This document shows, in pieces, positions 7,148 through 16,171 of a DNA stretch of 35,030 nucleotides. How positions within the stretch are numbered: the first letter of the stretch is position 1; each line of letters starts with the position of its first letter. A model generated the notes under the pieces. It ran no database searches and was not told where the DNA came from. It saw nothing but the letters and a program-made list of their open reading frames with translations. Source of the DNA: Cyclobacteriaceae bacterium (GTDB lineage: Bacteria; Bacteroidota; Bacteroidia; Cytophagales; Cyclobacteriaceae); NCBI GenBank assembly GCA_003565295.1, contig PXCO01000137.1:1-35030 (forward strand), given 5' to 3'. Position numbers and translations under genes: made by a program.

Positions 7148-10144
7148 ATGTTTAAGATCACCCAAAAGTCTATTTTAGTCTTTTCCCTCCCTTTGATCTT
7201 TTTTGGGATGGCTTTATTTTTTTTATATGCCTGCAAAGAACCAAATGCCTCAAACCACAGCGGGGAAAACCTCCCCGATCAGGTCGATTTTAATTTTCAT
7301 ATCAAACCAATCCTGGTGCAAAAATGCTACCTCTGCCATGGGCCGGATCCCAGCAGCAGGGAGGCGGGATTGAGACTGGACAGGTATGAGGACGCCATCG
7401 CCCTTCTAGAAAGTGGAAACAAGGCAATTGTGCCCGGAAAACCTTCCCGCTCTGAGCTGCTGAAACGCATCCACCATAATGACCCGGAGATTCGCATGCC
7501 CCCTCCCAGTTCTAACCTGGAGCTGAATGAAGAGGAGCTGGCCCTGCTACAAAAGTGGATAAAGCAGGGTGCCAACTATGAGCCCCACTGGGCATTTGTG
7601 CCCCCGGATCCAAAGATCCTGGACACACAGAAAGAACTCCCCCCCTCTAAGGCCATAGACCGACTAATATCGAATGCCTGGAAAGGAAAGGTAAATTCAC
7701 CCTCAGGCAGGGCCTCTGATGAAGCCCTAATCCGCAGGTTATCTTTTCTCCTAACCGGCCTGCCCCCTTCCGAAGAGGAGTTGGAAAAGGCGAAAAATGG
7801 TACTTTCAATTACGAAGATTGGGTAGATCATTACCTGGATTCTCCTGCCTATGGGGAACGCTGGGCCAGGCACTGGATGGATGTGGTCCGCTATGCCGAA
7901 ACCAAGGGGCATGAATTCGATTATATCATTCAGGGCGCATGGAAATACAGGGACTACCTCATCAAGGCTTTCAGGGAGAATGTCCCCTATGACCAATTAC
8001 TGAAAGAACATATAGCGGGTGATTTGCTGAATGCGCCCAGAGAAGACGCGCAGGGCATGGTACAATCCCATTACGGGACCATGTTTTGGGCCATGGGGGA
8101 AGGTACACATAGCCCCGTGGACTTGAGAAAAGACGAGTCGGACAGAATTGACAATATGATCGATGTGGTCAGCAAATCCTTCCAGGGCATCACCGTAGCC
8201 TGTGCCAAGTGCCATGACCATAAATTTGACCCGGTACCCACGACTGATTATTATGCCCTTTATGGCATTCTAGAGGGCACAAGATTTACCCCTGAAGTAG
8301 ATGGAAAACAGCAAGCCCAACTACAAGACCTTGACCGGGCCCAACACCTGCGGAAGGAGATCAGGCAAAAATTCGCAGAACATTGGGGAAACATTGCAGA
8401 TAAGAAGGCGGATTTTCAGCTTACTTCCTTAGAAGAAAGCCAGGACCAGGTAATGGAAATTCTCGGTGATTTCAGGGGGCAGACCCTATATGGGTGGAAA
8501 AGTGACGGCCTGGCCTTTGGGCCATTGACCGTCCTGGGAGAGCCTGTTTTTGCGCAAGGTAAGCTTAAAACGCTTGAAGAAGGCCGGGCCAGTAGTGCCT
8601 ACTTTGGAAAGGGTAGATTTGGAGCACTGAGGTCAGCGGATTTTGTCACCGACAAAGACTTTATCGGGGTGAGGGCCAGGGGAAAAACCGGCACCATACG
8701 AATAGTAATGGACAATTTCCAATTGATCCGGTATCCCATATACGGTGGCTTGGAACAAAAGGTGGATACGGAAGATTGGAAAGACCTGGTATTTGATGTT
8801 TCCGACTGGAAAGGAAGAAAAGCCTATATCGAAGTCTTTCCCGGCATCTACAAAAACCACCAGTACATCCAAACCCAGGAGGATGAGGTAGAAGTACAGT
8901 TCGCCATGGCCTTCGATGGAGAATGGCAAACACCCCCACATCCCAGGGATAGGAAAAAAAGGACCATGTCCGAAATCCTTGACAGATGGGCTGCTTACCA
9001 GGCAAGTGCCTATGAGGTCAGCCAATTGAACAAGTGGCTTAGAGAGGAAGAGCTGGAGAGGGATTTCCCGGAATTGGAGGGGCTTACACAAAAAATCAAC
9101 GAGCTGGAAAGTCCTCATTCGGATACCCTCACCTTTTTTAGTGGGGTAACCGATGGCTTTGCCAGGGAAAGCCCGGTGTTTATCAGAGGTAATCATCTGG
9201 AGCTAAGTGAGGAAGTGGTGGAGCGCAGATTTCTTCCGGAGATTTCAGGAACAGGTACAATAATAGAAAGTAAAGGAAGCGGAAGGAAGGAATTGGCAGA
9301 AGCCATGCTTGACCCCAGGAATCCCTTGACCGCCAGGGTAATGGTGAACCGGATCTGGCACCACCTATTTGGCAGGGGAATCGTGGAAACGGTGGACAAT
9401 TTTGGGTTGCAAGGAAAGTTGCCCAGCCATCCCGAGTTACTGGATTACCTGGCCCTGTTGTTTGTTCAGGAAGATTGGTCTATCAAAACGCTGATCCGTC
9501 ATATCGTGATGAGCGAAGCCTTTCAAAGGTCCAGTACCCTATTGGAAGAAAACAAGGAATGGGATGCTACTGGAGTCCTTCTTACCCATTACCCAATAAG
9601 GAGGCTTGAAAGTGAGGCCATCCGGGATGCTATTTTGATGGTTTCCGGCAATTTGGACACCCTATCCTACGGCCCTTCCGTGCCCATCCATCTCACCGAT
9701 TTTATGCAAGGAAGAGGTAGGCCCTCCAAAAATGGCCCCATAGATGGCAATGGACGAAGAAGTGTCTATTTGGAGGTAAGAAGGAATTTTCTATCCCATT
9801 TTTTGCGCACCTTTGACTTTCCCACCCCCTTTACCACCTTTGGCAATAGGGATGTCACCAATGTCCCGGATCAATCCCTTTTGCTGATGAACGACCCCTT
9901 TATAATCCGTCAGGCGGAAATCATGGCCGAGGGACTTCTAGGGGATAAGGAGGCTACCTGGGAGGACAGGGTACAAAAGATTTACAAGCGGGCCTTTGCA
10001 AGACTACCCACAGAAAGGGAACTGCATGCAGCGGGAGAATTTATCCATTCCAGGACCCAAGATAATGGAGTGGATGCATTGGAAGTTTGGAAATCCTATT
10101 GCCATACCATTTTCAACATGAAGGAATTCATCTATTTATTATGA
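7148..10144 (+). CDS. PSCyt1/PSCyt2/DUF1553 lipoprotein with two CxxCH motifs
   Basis: The 998-residue protein begins with a lipoprotein leader ending in LYAC (lipidated Cys29). A cytochrome-c-like PSCyt1 domain follows with CYLCH (Cys60, Cys63, His64) and the typical PGKPSRSELLKRI and IRMPP segments. The PSCyt2/DUF1549 domain (about 160-380) contains AERWARHWMD-like sequence and a second CxxCH, CAKCH (352-356). Residues about 440-600 look like a beta-sandwich inserted domain (DNFQLIRYPIYGGLE). DUF1553 occupies about 700-990 (MVNRIWHHLFGRGIVET). The architecture is famous in Planctomycetota and common in marine Bacteroidota; the biochemical role is unproven, though haem-linked oxidation in the envelope is likely. 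The stop overlaps the next start by 4 nt. The first methionine keeps the leader. Confidence 0.92.
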   Translation: MFKITQKSILVFSLPLIFFGMALFFLYACKEPNASNHSGENLPDQVDFNFHIKPILVQKCYLCHGPDPSSREAGLRLDRYEDAIALLESGNKAIVPGKPSRSELLKRIHHNDPEIRMPPPSSNLELNEEELALLQKWIKQGANYEPHWAFVPPDPKILDTQKELPPSKAIDRLISNAWKGKVNSPSGRASDEALIRRLSFLLTGLPPSEEELEKAKNGTFNYEDWVDHYLDSPAYGERWARHWMDVVRYAETKGHEFDYIIQGAWKYRDYLIKAFRENVPYDQLLKEHIAGDLLNAPREDAQGMVQSHYGTMFWAMGEGTHSPVDLRKDESDRIDNMIDVVSKSFQGITVACAKCHDHKFDPVPTTDYYALYGILEGTRFTPEVDGKQQAQLQDLDRAQHLRKEIRQKFAEHWGNIADKKADFQLTSLEESQDQVMEILGDFRGQTLYGWKSDGLAFGPLTVLGEPVFAQGKLKTLEEGRASSAYFGKGRFGALRSADFVTDKDFIGVRARGKTGTIRIVMDNFQLIRYPIYGGLEQKVDTEDWKDLVFDVSDWKGRKAYIEVFPGIYKNHQYIQTQEDEVEVQFAMAFDGEWQTPPHPRDRKKRTMSEILDRWAAYQASAYEVSQLNKWLREEELERDFPELEGLTQKINELESPHSDTLTFFSGVTDGFARESPVFIRGNHLELSEEVVERRFLPEISGTGTIIESKGSGRKELAEAMLDPRNPLTARVMVNRIWHHLFGRGIVETVDNFGLQGKLPSHPELLDYLALLFVQEDWSIKTLIRHIVMSEAFQRSSTLLEENKEWDATGVLLTHYPIRRLESEAIRDAILMVSGNLDTLSYGPSVPIHLTDFMQGRGRPSKNGPIDGNGRRSVYLEVRRNFLSHFLRTFDFPTPFTTFGNRDVTNVPDQSLLLMNDPFIIRQAEIMAEGLLGDKEATWEDRVQKIYKRAFARLPTERELHAAGEFIHSRTQDNGVDALEVWKSYCHTIFNMKEFIYLL

Positions 10145-11607
10145 GTCAAAACGGAAAACCCCATGGACTGTACACCCCTATGAGCAGAAGGGAAATGCTG
10201 GAAGTGTGTAGGTGTGGATTTGGTGCCATTGCCTTTATGGGCATGTTTGGAGGGAGCTTGGGCGCATGTAAGCCCGGGGATTCCCGACCTCCCCTCTCAG
10301 AAACAACTTCCAAGGGATGGCCAAAGACCCCGCATCATATCCCCAGGGCAAAAAATGTGATTTTCCTGTATATGGATGGAGGGGTTTCCCAGGTGGATTC
10401 CTTTGACCCCAAGCCCAGACTAGCCAAAGAAAACGGGCAAGACCCGAAATTCAAGGTGGATGCCACCCAATTTAATGATAATGGCAAGATTTTGATGAGC
10501 CCATGGACCTTTAAGAAGTACGGTGAATGCGGCATGGATGTCAGTGAGCTTTTTCCCAATATCGCATCCTGTGCAGATGATTTGGCCTTGATCCGGTCCA
10601 TGGTTTCCAATTTCCCGGAACACACCAACGCCAATTATTTCCTGCATACGGGCAGTGGCCTCCAAGGCCGTCCAAGCATGGGATCCTGGGTCAATTATGG
10701 GCTGGGCACAGAAAACAGCAACCTGCCCGGATATGTGGTCTTAGACGGGGGGCTGGTACCTCCGGGGGGCATTGACAATTTTAAAAACGGGTTTTTACCT
10801 GCGAATTATCAGGCCACCATCATGAAAGCAGGTGCGGAACCCGTGGCCAATATCAACCCCTACGAGACTGAAAGGGATCCCCAAAGGGAAAAATTGGAAT
10901 TTTTGAAACAAGTGGAACAGGAGCGCTTTGCCTCCCAGGGAAGCAGCGGAGAGGTAGAAGCAGCCATTGCCAACTATGAGCTGGCCTACCGCATGCAGTC
11001 TTCCGTTCCGGAACTCACCGAATTCCAGGCGGAAAGCAAAGCGACCAAATCGCTTTATGGGCTTTACGATGATGATCCGCATACCCGGAACTATGGTTCA
11101 CAGTGTCTGATGGCAAGGAGGTTAATAGAAAGAGGTGTACGTTTTGTGGAACTCACCTGTCCACAGGTAGATCCTTCCATTGACCGGTGGGATCAGCACA
11201 ATAACCTCAAGGACGGACATGCCAGAAATGCCCATGCCGTGGATAAACCCATTGCCGGGTTGCTCAAAGATTTAAAATCCAGGGGGCTATTGGAGGAGAC
11301 CTTGGTGGTTTGGACAGGGGAATTCGGGAGAACCCCATTTGCTCAGGGAAGCAATGGAAGGGATCATAACCCTTCTGCATTTAGCATGTGGATGGCAGGT
11401 GCAGGCATTAGGGGGGGCACCATCTATGGACAAACCGATGAATACGGGTACAGGGTGGTGGAAAACCCCGTAAGCATTCACGATCTGCATGCCACACTGC
11501 TTCACCTATTGGGCATAGACCACCAACGGTTAACCTACCACTTTGGGGGCAGGGATTTTAGGCTTACAGATGTTCACGGTCATGTTATTAAGAGTATCCT
11601 CGCCTGA
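10141..11607 (+). CDS. DUF1501 family protein, probable Tat-exported lipoprotein
   Basis: The start at 10141 overlaps the upstream stop as ATGA, giving 488 residues; a start at 10087 would add 18 codons that simply shadow the upstream gene. The leader has a twin arginine (MSRREML, RR at 16-17) and a lipobox-like LGAC (Cys43), so it may be a Tat-exported lipoprotein. DUF1501 (PF07394) has an alkaline-phosphatase/sulfatase-like fold: NVIFLYMDGGVSQVDSFDPKP supplies the first metal-type Asp, and WTGEFGRTP with RDHNP near the C-terminus are family hallmarks. Members almost always sit beside PSCyt/DUF1553 proteins, as here, so the two are functional partners. The reaction is unknown. Confidence 0.92.
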   Translation: MSQNGKPHGLYTPMSRREMLEVCRCGFGAIAFMGMFGGSLGACKPGDSRPPLSETTSKGWPKTPHHIPRAKNVIFLYMDGGVSQVDSFDPKPRLAKENGQDPKFKVDATQFNDNGKILMSPWTFKKYGECGMDVSELFPNIASCADDLALIRSMVSNFPEHTNANYFLHTGSGLQGRPSMGSWVNYGLGTENSNLPGYVVLDGGLVPPGGIDNFKNGFLPANYQATIMKAGAEPVANINPYETERDPQREKLEFLKQVEQERFASQGSSGEVEAAIANYELAYRMQSSVPELTEFQAESKATKSLYGLYDDDPHTRNYGSQCLMARRLIERGVRFVELTCPQVDPSIDRWDQHNNLKDGHARNAHAVDKPIAGLLKDLKSRGLLEETLVVWTGEFGRTPFAQGSNGRDHNPSAFSMWMAGAGIRGGTIYGQTDEYGYRVVENPVSIHDLHATLLHLLGIDHQRLTYHFGGRDFRLTDVHGHVIKSILA

Positions 11608-11612
11608 TCCAA

Positions 11613-12065
11613 ATGGGGAAGTCAATTTTTGACCCTGGAGTCATTAAAGAGTTGATGGACAGGGTGTCGGAATTAAAGCCGGGGGATAAGGCCAAATGGG
11701 GTAAAATGAACCCTACCGAAATGCTTTCCCATTGTAACATAGCCATACAAAAAACCATAGGCTGGGATAGGGAACTCAGAAAAGCGACCTTCAAACAAAC
11801 CATGGTGAAATGGTTGGCGCTCTATATTTTACCCACTTTTCCCAAGAATGTGAAAACCAGTCCAGCATTCGAAACTTATGGGCAGGTTTCAAGCCTTGAA
11901 TTTGAAAAACAAATAAGGGTGTATAAGGAGCTGCTGCTGAAATTGCAGCACTTGGATAAGCCCTTGCGTGCCCCACACCCCTATTTTGGGCCCCTAACGC
12001 ATCATGAATGGGGGCAGGTGATTTGGAAGCACCTCGATCATCACTTAAAGCAATTTGGGCATTGA
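11613..12065 (+). CDS. DUF1569 (DinB-like) protein
   Basis: The 150-residue protein fits DUF1569 (PF07606), a relative of the DinB/YfiT four-helix metal-binding superfamily. His40 (MLSHCNIA) and the C-terminal HLDHHLKQFGH (140-150) provide the expected three histidine ligands. DinB-like proteins act as thiol-dependent or metal-dependent small-molecule transferases, but no specific reaction is known for this subgroup. It starts 5 nt after the DUF1501 stop, so it is probably the last gene of that operon; whether it shares their function is unclear. No signal peptide is visible, so it should be cytoplasmic. Confidence 0.82.
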   Translation: MGKSIFDPGVIKELMDRVSELKPGDKAKWGKMNPTEMLSHCNIAIQKTIGWDRELRKATFKQTMVKWLALYILPTFPKNVKTSPAFETYGQVSSLEFEKQIRVYKELLLKLQHLDKPLRAPHPYFGPLTHHEWGQVIWKHLDHHLKQFGH

Positions 12066-12154
12066 TGCTTTTTTAGGATTTGAACAAAGAATGGTATAAC
12101 TTCAAACCAAAAAGGCTAGGAAGCGTTAAACATTTTGAATAATTTTTAAGGATT

Positions 12155-12871
12155 ATGCTGGAAGTCAAAGGACTTGTAAAAATTTATGGCAAACAGATGG
12201 CGGTGGATCACATCGATTTTTCTCTGAAAGGGGGCGAAGTGGTGGGATTGCTGGGGCCCAATGGAGCAGGAAAGAGCACCACCATGAAATGCATTGTGGG
12301 GTTGTTGAGAAAAACCCAAGGGGAGGTGACCATAGGAGGATACGACCACCTAAGTGTGGAAGCCAAAAAACTGTTTTCCTATATCCCTGAGACCCCCAGT
12401 GTATATGATCTGCTTACGGTGGAGGAACATCTTCAGTTTATCGCCCAGGCCTATGGGATAAAAGATTGGAAACCTATCGCAGAGGAACTGATGTATACCT
12501 ACGACCTGCTGGATAAGCGGAAAAAATTGGGCAGGGACCTCTCCAAAGGCATGCGCCAGAAAGTGTCTATATGTTGCGCCTTGCTTACCAACCCCAGTGT
12601 GTTGCTTTTTGATGAACCCATGATTGGCTTAGACCCTAAGGCGATCAGGAACACGAAGAAGATTTTTAGGGAATTAAAGGAAAACGGTAAGACCATCCTG
12701 GTGAGCACCCATTTGATAGACAGTGTTGAGACCATTGCCGACCGCATCATGATCATGAAGGATGGCAAAATCATTGGCAATGATTCTCTGGATAATTTAA
12801 GATCAGCTTCCAGTTCAGGTGTATACACCACTTTGGAAGACCTATTTTTAGAATTGACCAAAGATGAATGA
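12155..12871 (+). CDS. ABC transporter ATP-binding protein
   Basis: The 238-residue nucleotide-binding subunit has all core motifs: Walker A GPNGAGKST (34-42), signature LSKGM (129-133), Walker B VLLFDEP (149-155) and switch His186 (STHLID). It belongs to the ABC-2/Natronin-like exporter ATPases (CcmA/COG1131 type). The gene overlaps the permease gene by 8 nt, so the two subunits are coupled and form the transporter. Substrate unknown. It lies 89 nt after the DUF1569 gene; co-transcription with the upstream operon is possible but unproven. Confidence 0.93.
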   Translation: MLEVKGLVKIYGKQMAVDHIDFSLKGGEVVGLLGPNGAGKSTTMKCIVGLLRKTQGEVTIGGYDHLSVEAKKLFSYIPETPSVYDLLTVEEHLQFIAQAYGIKDWKPIAEELMYTYDLLDKRKKLGRDLSKGMRQKVSICCALLTNPSVLLFDEPMIGLDPKAIRNTKKIFRELKENGKTILVSTHLIDSVETIADRIMIMKDGKIIGNDSLDNLRSASSSGVYTTLEDLFLELTKDE

Positions 12872-14504
12872 ATTCAAACTGTTGATCAGGAAAGACCTGT
12901 TCATCCTGTTCAACAACGTATGGCTTATTCTCAAAAATCCTTTCCGCCTGTTGCCCTATGCAGGGATTTTGGCCTATTTCAGTTTTTTTTACTTTAGAAG
13001 GGCCCGGGGAGGCCGCAATGATTTTGGCCAACTGGACGAACTTCAGGATGTGGCGGGAGAAATTGAGGAGATCAACCTACTCGCACAAAATGTCACGGGT
13101 ATATTCACCCTCTTGGCCTTGGTCTTTTTTGTGTTCAGGTTGTATAAGGCTACCGAAAAAAACGTCACCTTCTTTTCCATGGCCGACGTAAACCTTTTGT
13201 TCACCGCCCCGGTAAAGCCATCCCGGTTGTTGGTCTATTATATGGTCCGTTCCCTCCTACCCTCTCTGGGAGGATCCTTGCTCTTCGTGTTATACAGTAC
13301 TGCCCAACTCAACCAGGCTTTTGATCTTAATTTTTGGAACATTGGGGCAATGATCCTGGGCTTGGGTTTATTTTTCTTTATTCTAAGCCCATTGCGCTTC
13401 CTGATATTCACCCTTAACACCAAATTTGGGATTCTATCCCAGGTAAAGAAAGGGGTCATTGCTCTTGCTATATTATTAGGGATGATGATTGTAGTGCCGG
13501 GGATACTTTCCGAGAATTTTATGGAGGGTGCATTTTCCTGGATTGGGGCGCCCTGGTTTGATTACTTTCCTTTTGTAGGATGGAGCCGGGGCATATTAAT
13601 GTATCTGGGACATGAAAACTGGGTAAAATTGATTTTGCTGATTACAGCTTATGCGTTTTCATATACCCTGATTGTAAAGCTGGTTTTGACCCATGCAGGC
13701 ATGTATTATGAAGACGTCCTGGAAAGCACCCAGTCCAAGGAGGATACTAAACAAAAAGTAAAGGGAAAGCAGGAGGCTTCCGAATCCAACGTAAGCCTGA
13801 ATGCCAAGAAAGAACTGGAGTTGCCCTCCTTTGGTCAAGGGGCAATCGCTCTGTACTGGAGGAATTATGTGCACAGTTCCCGCCAGGATTTTCACCCCAT
13901 TATTGGGTTGTACCCCGGGATTTTTGCCGGTGTCGGAGTCTTGCTGGCCCTTTTGGGGAGATTGGATTGGATTCCTCATTATGCCCTGTACATCTATATG
14001 GCTACCCTATTTATGTTCTATTTCATTGCCGGGATGACCAAGACCTCCGTGGGTGACCTAAAGAAACCCTTTTTCATTTTGATTCCGGCGAGCTGGACAG
14101 CAAAGTTTTGGAACTTGCTGAGGTTGGATGTATATCAGACCTTAGTTTTTTCCCTGCTGGCCATAGTGCCCTCTGTAATAATCGGGGGCTATGCCTGGGG
14201 CTTAATCGTTTTGTTCCCCATTTGTTTGTTGGCTTTTTACCTTACGGGATTATCCATATCCCTGGTTTCCATGGTAGGCTTTGAGGAAAGTTGGGACAGA
14301 AAATTAGTTAAACCACTGATCATTGGAGGGGTGTTAATGGTAGGGATTTTTCCCTCCCTAGGCCTTGGCATTATGCTTTTTGCACTGAGCAAACAAGTGG
14401 TTTACGGTTTTTTGGCCATCGCGCTGATCATGACTTTTGTTGCCCTGGTCATGCTACATGTAATGCTGGACATTCTGGAGCGGTTGGAACTGAAGGAGAG
14501 CTAA
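12864..14504 (+). CDS. ABC exporter permease (PF16962-type)
   Basis: This 546-residue membrane protein has hydrophobic clusters at about 28-44, 77-94, 125-147, 160-184, 196-214, 255-275 and several more after 330. The segment DVNLLFTAPVKPSRLLVYYMV (109-128) is a hallmark of the putative ABC exporter family PF16962. A hydrophilic, lysine- and glutamate-rich linker lies at about 284-318, between two membrane halves. It pairs with the ATPase just upstream (8-nt overlap). Its cargo is unknown; related Bacillus and Bacteroidota systems export peptides or bacteriocin-like molecules, but nothing in this neighbourhood encodes such a peptide. Confidence 0.85.
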   Translation: MNEFKLLIRKDLFILFNNVWLILKNPFRLLPYAGILAYFSFFYFRRARGGRNDFGQLDELQDVAGEIEEINLLAQNVTGIFTLLALVFFVFRLYKATEKNVTFFSMADVNLLFTAPVKPSRLLVYYMVRSLLPSLGGSLLFVLYSTAQLNQAFDLNFWNIGAMILGLGLFFFILSPLRFLIFTLNTKFGILSQVKKGVIALAILLGMMIVVPGILSENFMEGAFSWIGAPWFDYFPFVGWSRGILMYLGHENWVKLILLITAYAFSYTLIVKLVLTHAGMYYEDVLESTQSKEDTKQKVKGKQEASESNVSLNAKKELELPSFGQGAIALYWRNYVHSSRQDFHPIIGLYPGIFAGVGVLLALLGRLDWIPHYALYIYMATLFMFYFIAGMTKTSVGDLKKPFFILIPASWTAKFWNLLRLDVYQTLVFSLLAIVPSVIIGGYAWGLIVLFPICLLAFYLTGLSISLVSMVGFEESWDRKLVKPLIIGGVLMVGIFPSLGLGIMLFALSKQVVYGFLAIALIMTFVALVMLHVMLDILERLELKES

Positions 14505-14798
14505 TCCAACTAATGAGCGAACGCCTCCACAACCGATGAATTTTCTATCCATTAGGCCATCATTCCCTCAGGCCTAAACTTTCCCATCCGCTCCTCATAA
14601 AAACCAGCACCGACAGGTATGGCTTTTCCGTACACGTTTGCCTGATGCTTTTCTACCTTTTTTGTGTTTACGAGAAAGAAACGATGGGTTTTGAAGTTCT
14701 ACTTAGTGGACTAGATGTTTTATTTCCTCCGGTTTCCGGTAGATTACCCCTGATTATTGCAGATGTTCTCTGCGAAGATCTTCGGGAGATAGGTGCAT
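14505..14798. other. intergenic region between convergent genes
   Basis: Apart from the LytTR-like remnant, the 294-nt stretch holds no gene I can support. A 12-nt perfect palindrome cgaagatcttcg sits at 14773-14784 just past the end of the sugar dehydrogenase gene, without a loop or T-tract, so it is not a convincing terminator. Confidence 0.5.
14552..14698 (-). pseudogene. remnant of a LytTR DNA-binding domain
   Basis: On the minus strand an open frame of 48 codons plus stop ends at 14552. Its translation contains THRFFLVNTKKVEKHQANVY followed by GKAIPVGAGFYEERM, closely matching the C-terminal half of LytTR domains (pattern F-x-R/T-H-R/K-S/F-Y/F-x-V-N, then K-x-I/V-P-V). A TAG stop lies directly in front of the frame, and the preceding DNA, read in other frames, gives no clear LytTR start or receiver domain. 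So this is most likely the tail of a decayed response regulator. It is too short and too broken to be functional. The match is by eye. Confidence 0.5.
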
Positions 14799-15977
14799 TT
14801 ATTCCTTGAACTTTATCCGAAGGATCTTGTCATCGTGAATACGTAGGGCTGCCCTGCCGTCAGTATTGCTGGTGGTAACATACAGATGCCCATCCGGACC
14901 CTGTACCACATCCCGCATTCTACCATAAATCCCTTGGGAAGGGGCATAGGAAAACCAGCGTTCTATCTTACTCACCGAATAATTCTCTCCTTCACGGCCC
15001 AGTGAGATTCTTATTAAAGCTTGCCCTCCAAGGGAAGCCACAAAAAGATCTCCCCTATAAAAAGTCATGCCTGCCGGCGGGACTGCCGCTTCGTTCCACA
15101 TTACCAGGGGGTCTTGGTACTCGGGTATTCCAGGTGCACCTACCACCATGGGCCAACCGTGGTTGCCTCCTTTTTTCACAAGGTTGATTTCATCCCTATA
15201 CCTTACGTCTCCCTCCACCTTCGCACCTGAGGGCCCGTGTTCGGAGTTGAAAAAGGCCCCATTCTCCGGATCCCAGGCAAACCCTTGAACGACCCTATGA
15301 CCATACGAATAGACAGGGGAGTTATCAAAGGGATTATCATCAGGAATTTCCCCTTCGGGGTCTATCCTTAGAATTTTAGAGGCCAAATGATCCAAGTCCT
15401 GTGCCAAAAAAGGTTGGGAAAGATCCCCCGTTCCAATGTAGAGCATACCATCTGGCCCGAATGCTATCCTTCCTCCCAGGTGTATGGCATATGCGGGTAT
15501 ATTATCAAGGATAACTTTATCTACTTCTGCTGTTTCGGGTTGGTGGTTCAGCCTAACTACCCTGCTGAGCAGTTGATCATTTTCGTTCCTATAGGCATGC
15601 ATGACGTAAATCCAACCGTTTTCTTCGAAATCAGGGTGCAGGTCCATTCCCATAAGCCCGGCATCTACCTCGTGGACTACCTCAGGCACCTCTAAGTAGG
15701 GTACCGGTTGATTTGTCCCTGACGGTATGCGCTGAATAAGCCCTGTACGCTGGGCCACTAAGGCATCTCCATTCGGCAAAAATCGCAGACTCCAGGGTAT
15801 GGTAAGGCTGTCCACCCATACCTCTACCGTTACCTCTTCCACCACAGGTCTGAAAATATCCTGGACTTTTTGAGGCACCTCTCCCAAAATAGGGTTGGCG
15901 ATCTTTTCCTCATCCTGACCATAGGAAAAGGTAACTATCCAGAGCATACAAACAGTTAAGAAAGATTTCATTCGCAT
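14799..15977 (-). CDS. PQQ-dependent sugar dehydrogenase (soluble aldose dehydrogenase type)
   Basis: The 392-residue protein has a Sec signal peptide (SFLTVCMLWIVTFSYG, cleavage near residue 20-21), so it works in the periplasm. It fits PF07995 (GSDH), a six-bladed beta-propeller that oxidises aldoses with PQQ: SLTIPWSLRFLPNGDALVAQR early in the fold, LGGRIAFGPDGMLYIGTGD carrying the catalytic-histidine and calcium/PQQ region, then SEHGPSG and KKGGNHGWPM in the middle. Two starts are possible, ATG at 15977 and ATG at 15971; both keep the signal peptide. Whether the cell makes or imports PQQ cannot be told here. It stands alone, with a candidate promoter upstream. Confidence 0.9.
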   Translation of the reverse strand: MRMKSFLTVCMLWIVTFSYGQDEEKIANPILGEVPQKVQDIFRPVVEEVTVEVWVDSLTIPWSLRFLPNGDALVAQRTGLIQRIPSGTNQPVPYLEVPEVVHEVDAGLMGMDLHPDFEENGWIYVMHAYRNENDQLLSRVVRLNHQPETAEVDKVILDNIPAYAIHLGGRIAFGPDGMLYIGTGDLSQPFLAQDLDHLASKILRIDPEGEIPDDNPFDNSPVYSYGHRVVQGFAWDPENGAFFNSEHGPSGAKVEGDVRYRDEINLVKKGGNHGWPMVVGAPGIPEYQDPLVMWNEAAVPPAGMTFYRGDLFVASLGGQALIRISLGREGENYSVSKIERWFSYAPSQGIYGRMRDVVQGPDGHLYVTTSNTDGRAALRIHDDKILRIKFKE

Positions 15978-16035
15978 TTTTTAGGGAATTAACTATTGAG
16001 CAGTCAGTATTGTTGTGTCTACTTTTTTTACAATA

Positions 16036-16068
16036 CAAACTTAACCTATATCCCAGGCCTATTTCCAA
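16036..16068 (-). promoter_or_regulatory. candidate Bacteroidota promoter for the sugar dehydrogenase
   Basis: On the minus strand a TTG (16066-16068) precedes TAAGTTTG (16036-16043), an exact match to TAnnTTTG, with a 22-nt spacer, slightly longer than the usual 19-21. Transcription would start roughly 50 nt before the ATG at 15977. The call is a motif match only. Confidence 0.4.
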
Positions 16069-16171
16069 TATTAGTCTTTTTTTATGGCCACCCCTTTTGA
16101 AAACTTAATATTTTAAGGTCAATAGCCCTCTTTTGGTAAGAAAACATGCATTTTTAAATTTCATCCACCTG

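Noticed and set aside
8633-9196. 187-codon minus-strand frame
   Set aside because: It is antisense to the PSCyt/DUF1553 gene and shows no domain.
14773-14784. 12-nt perfect palindrome cgaagatcttcg as a terminator or operator
   Set aside because: It has no loop or T-tract and is single; a chance palindrome is equally likely.
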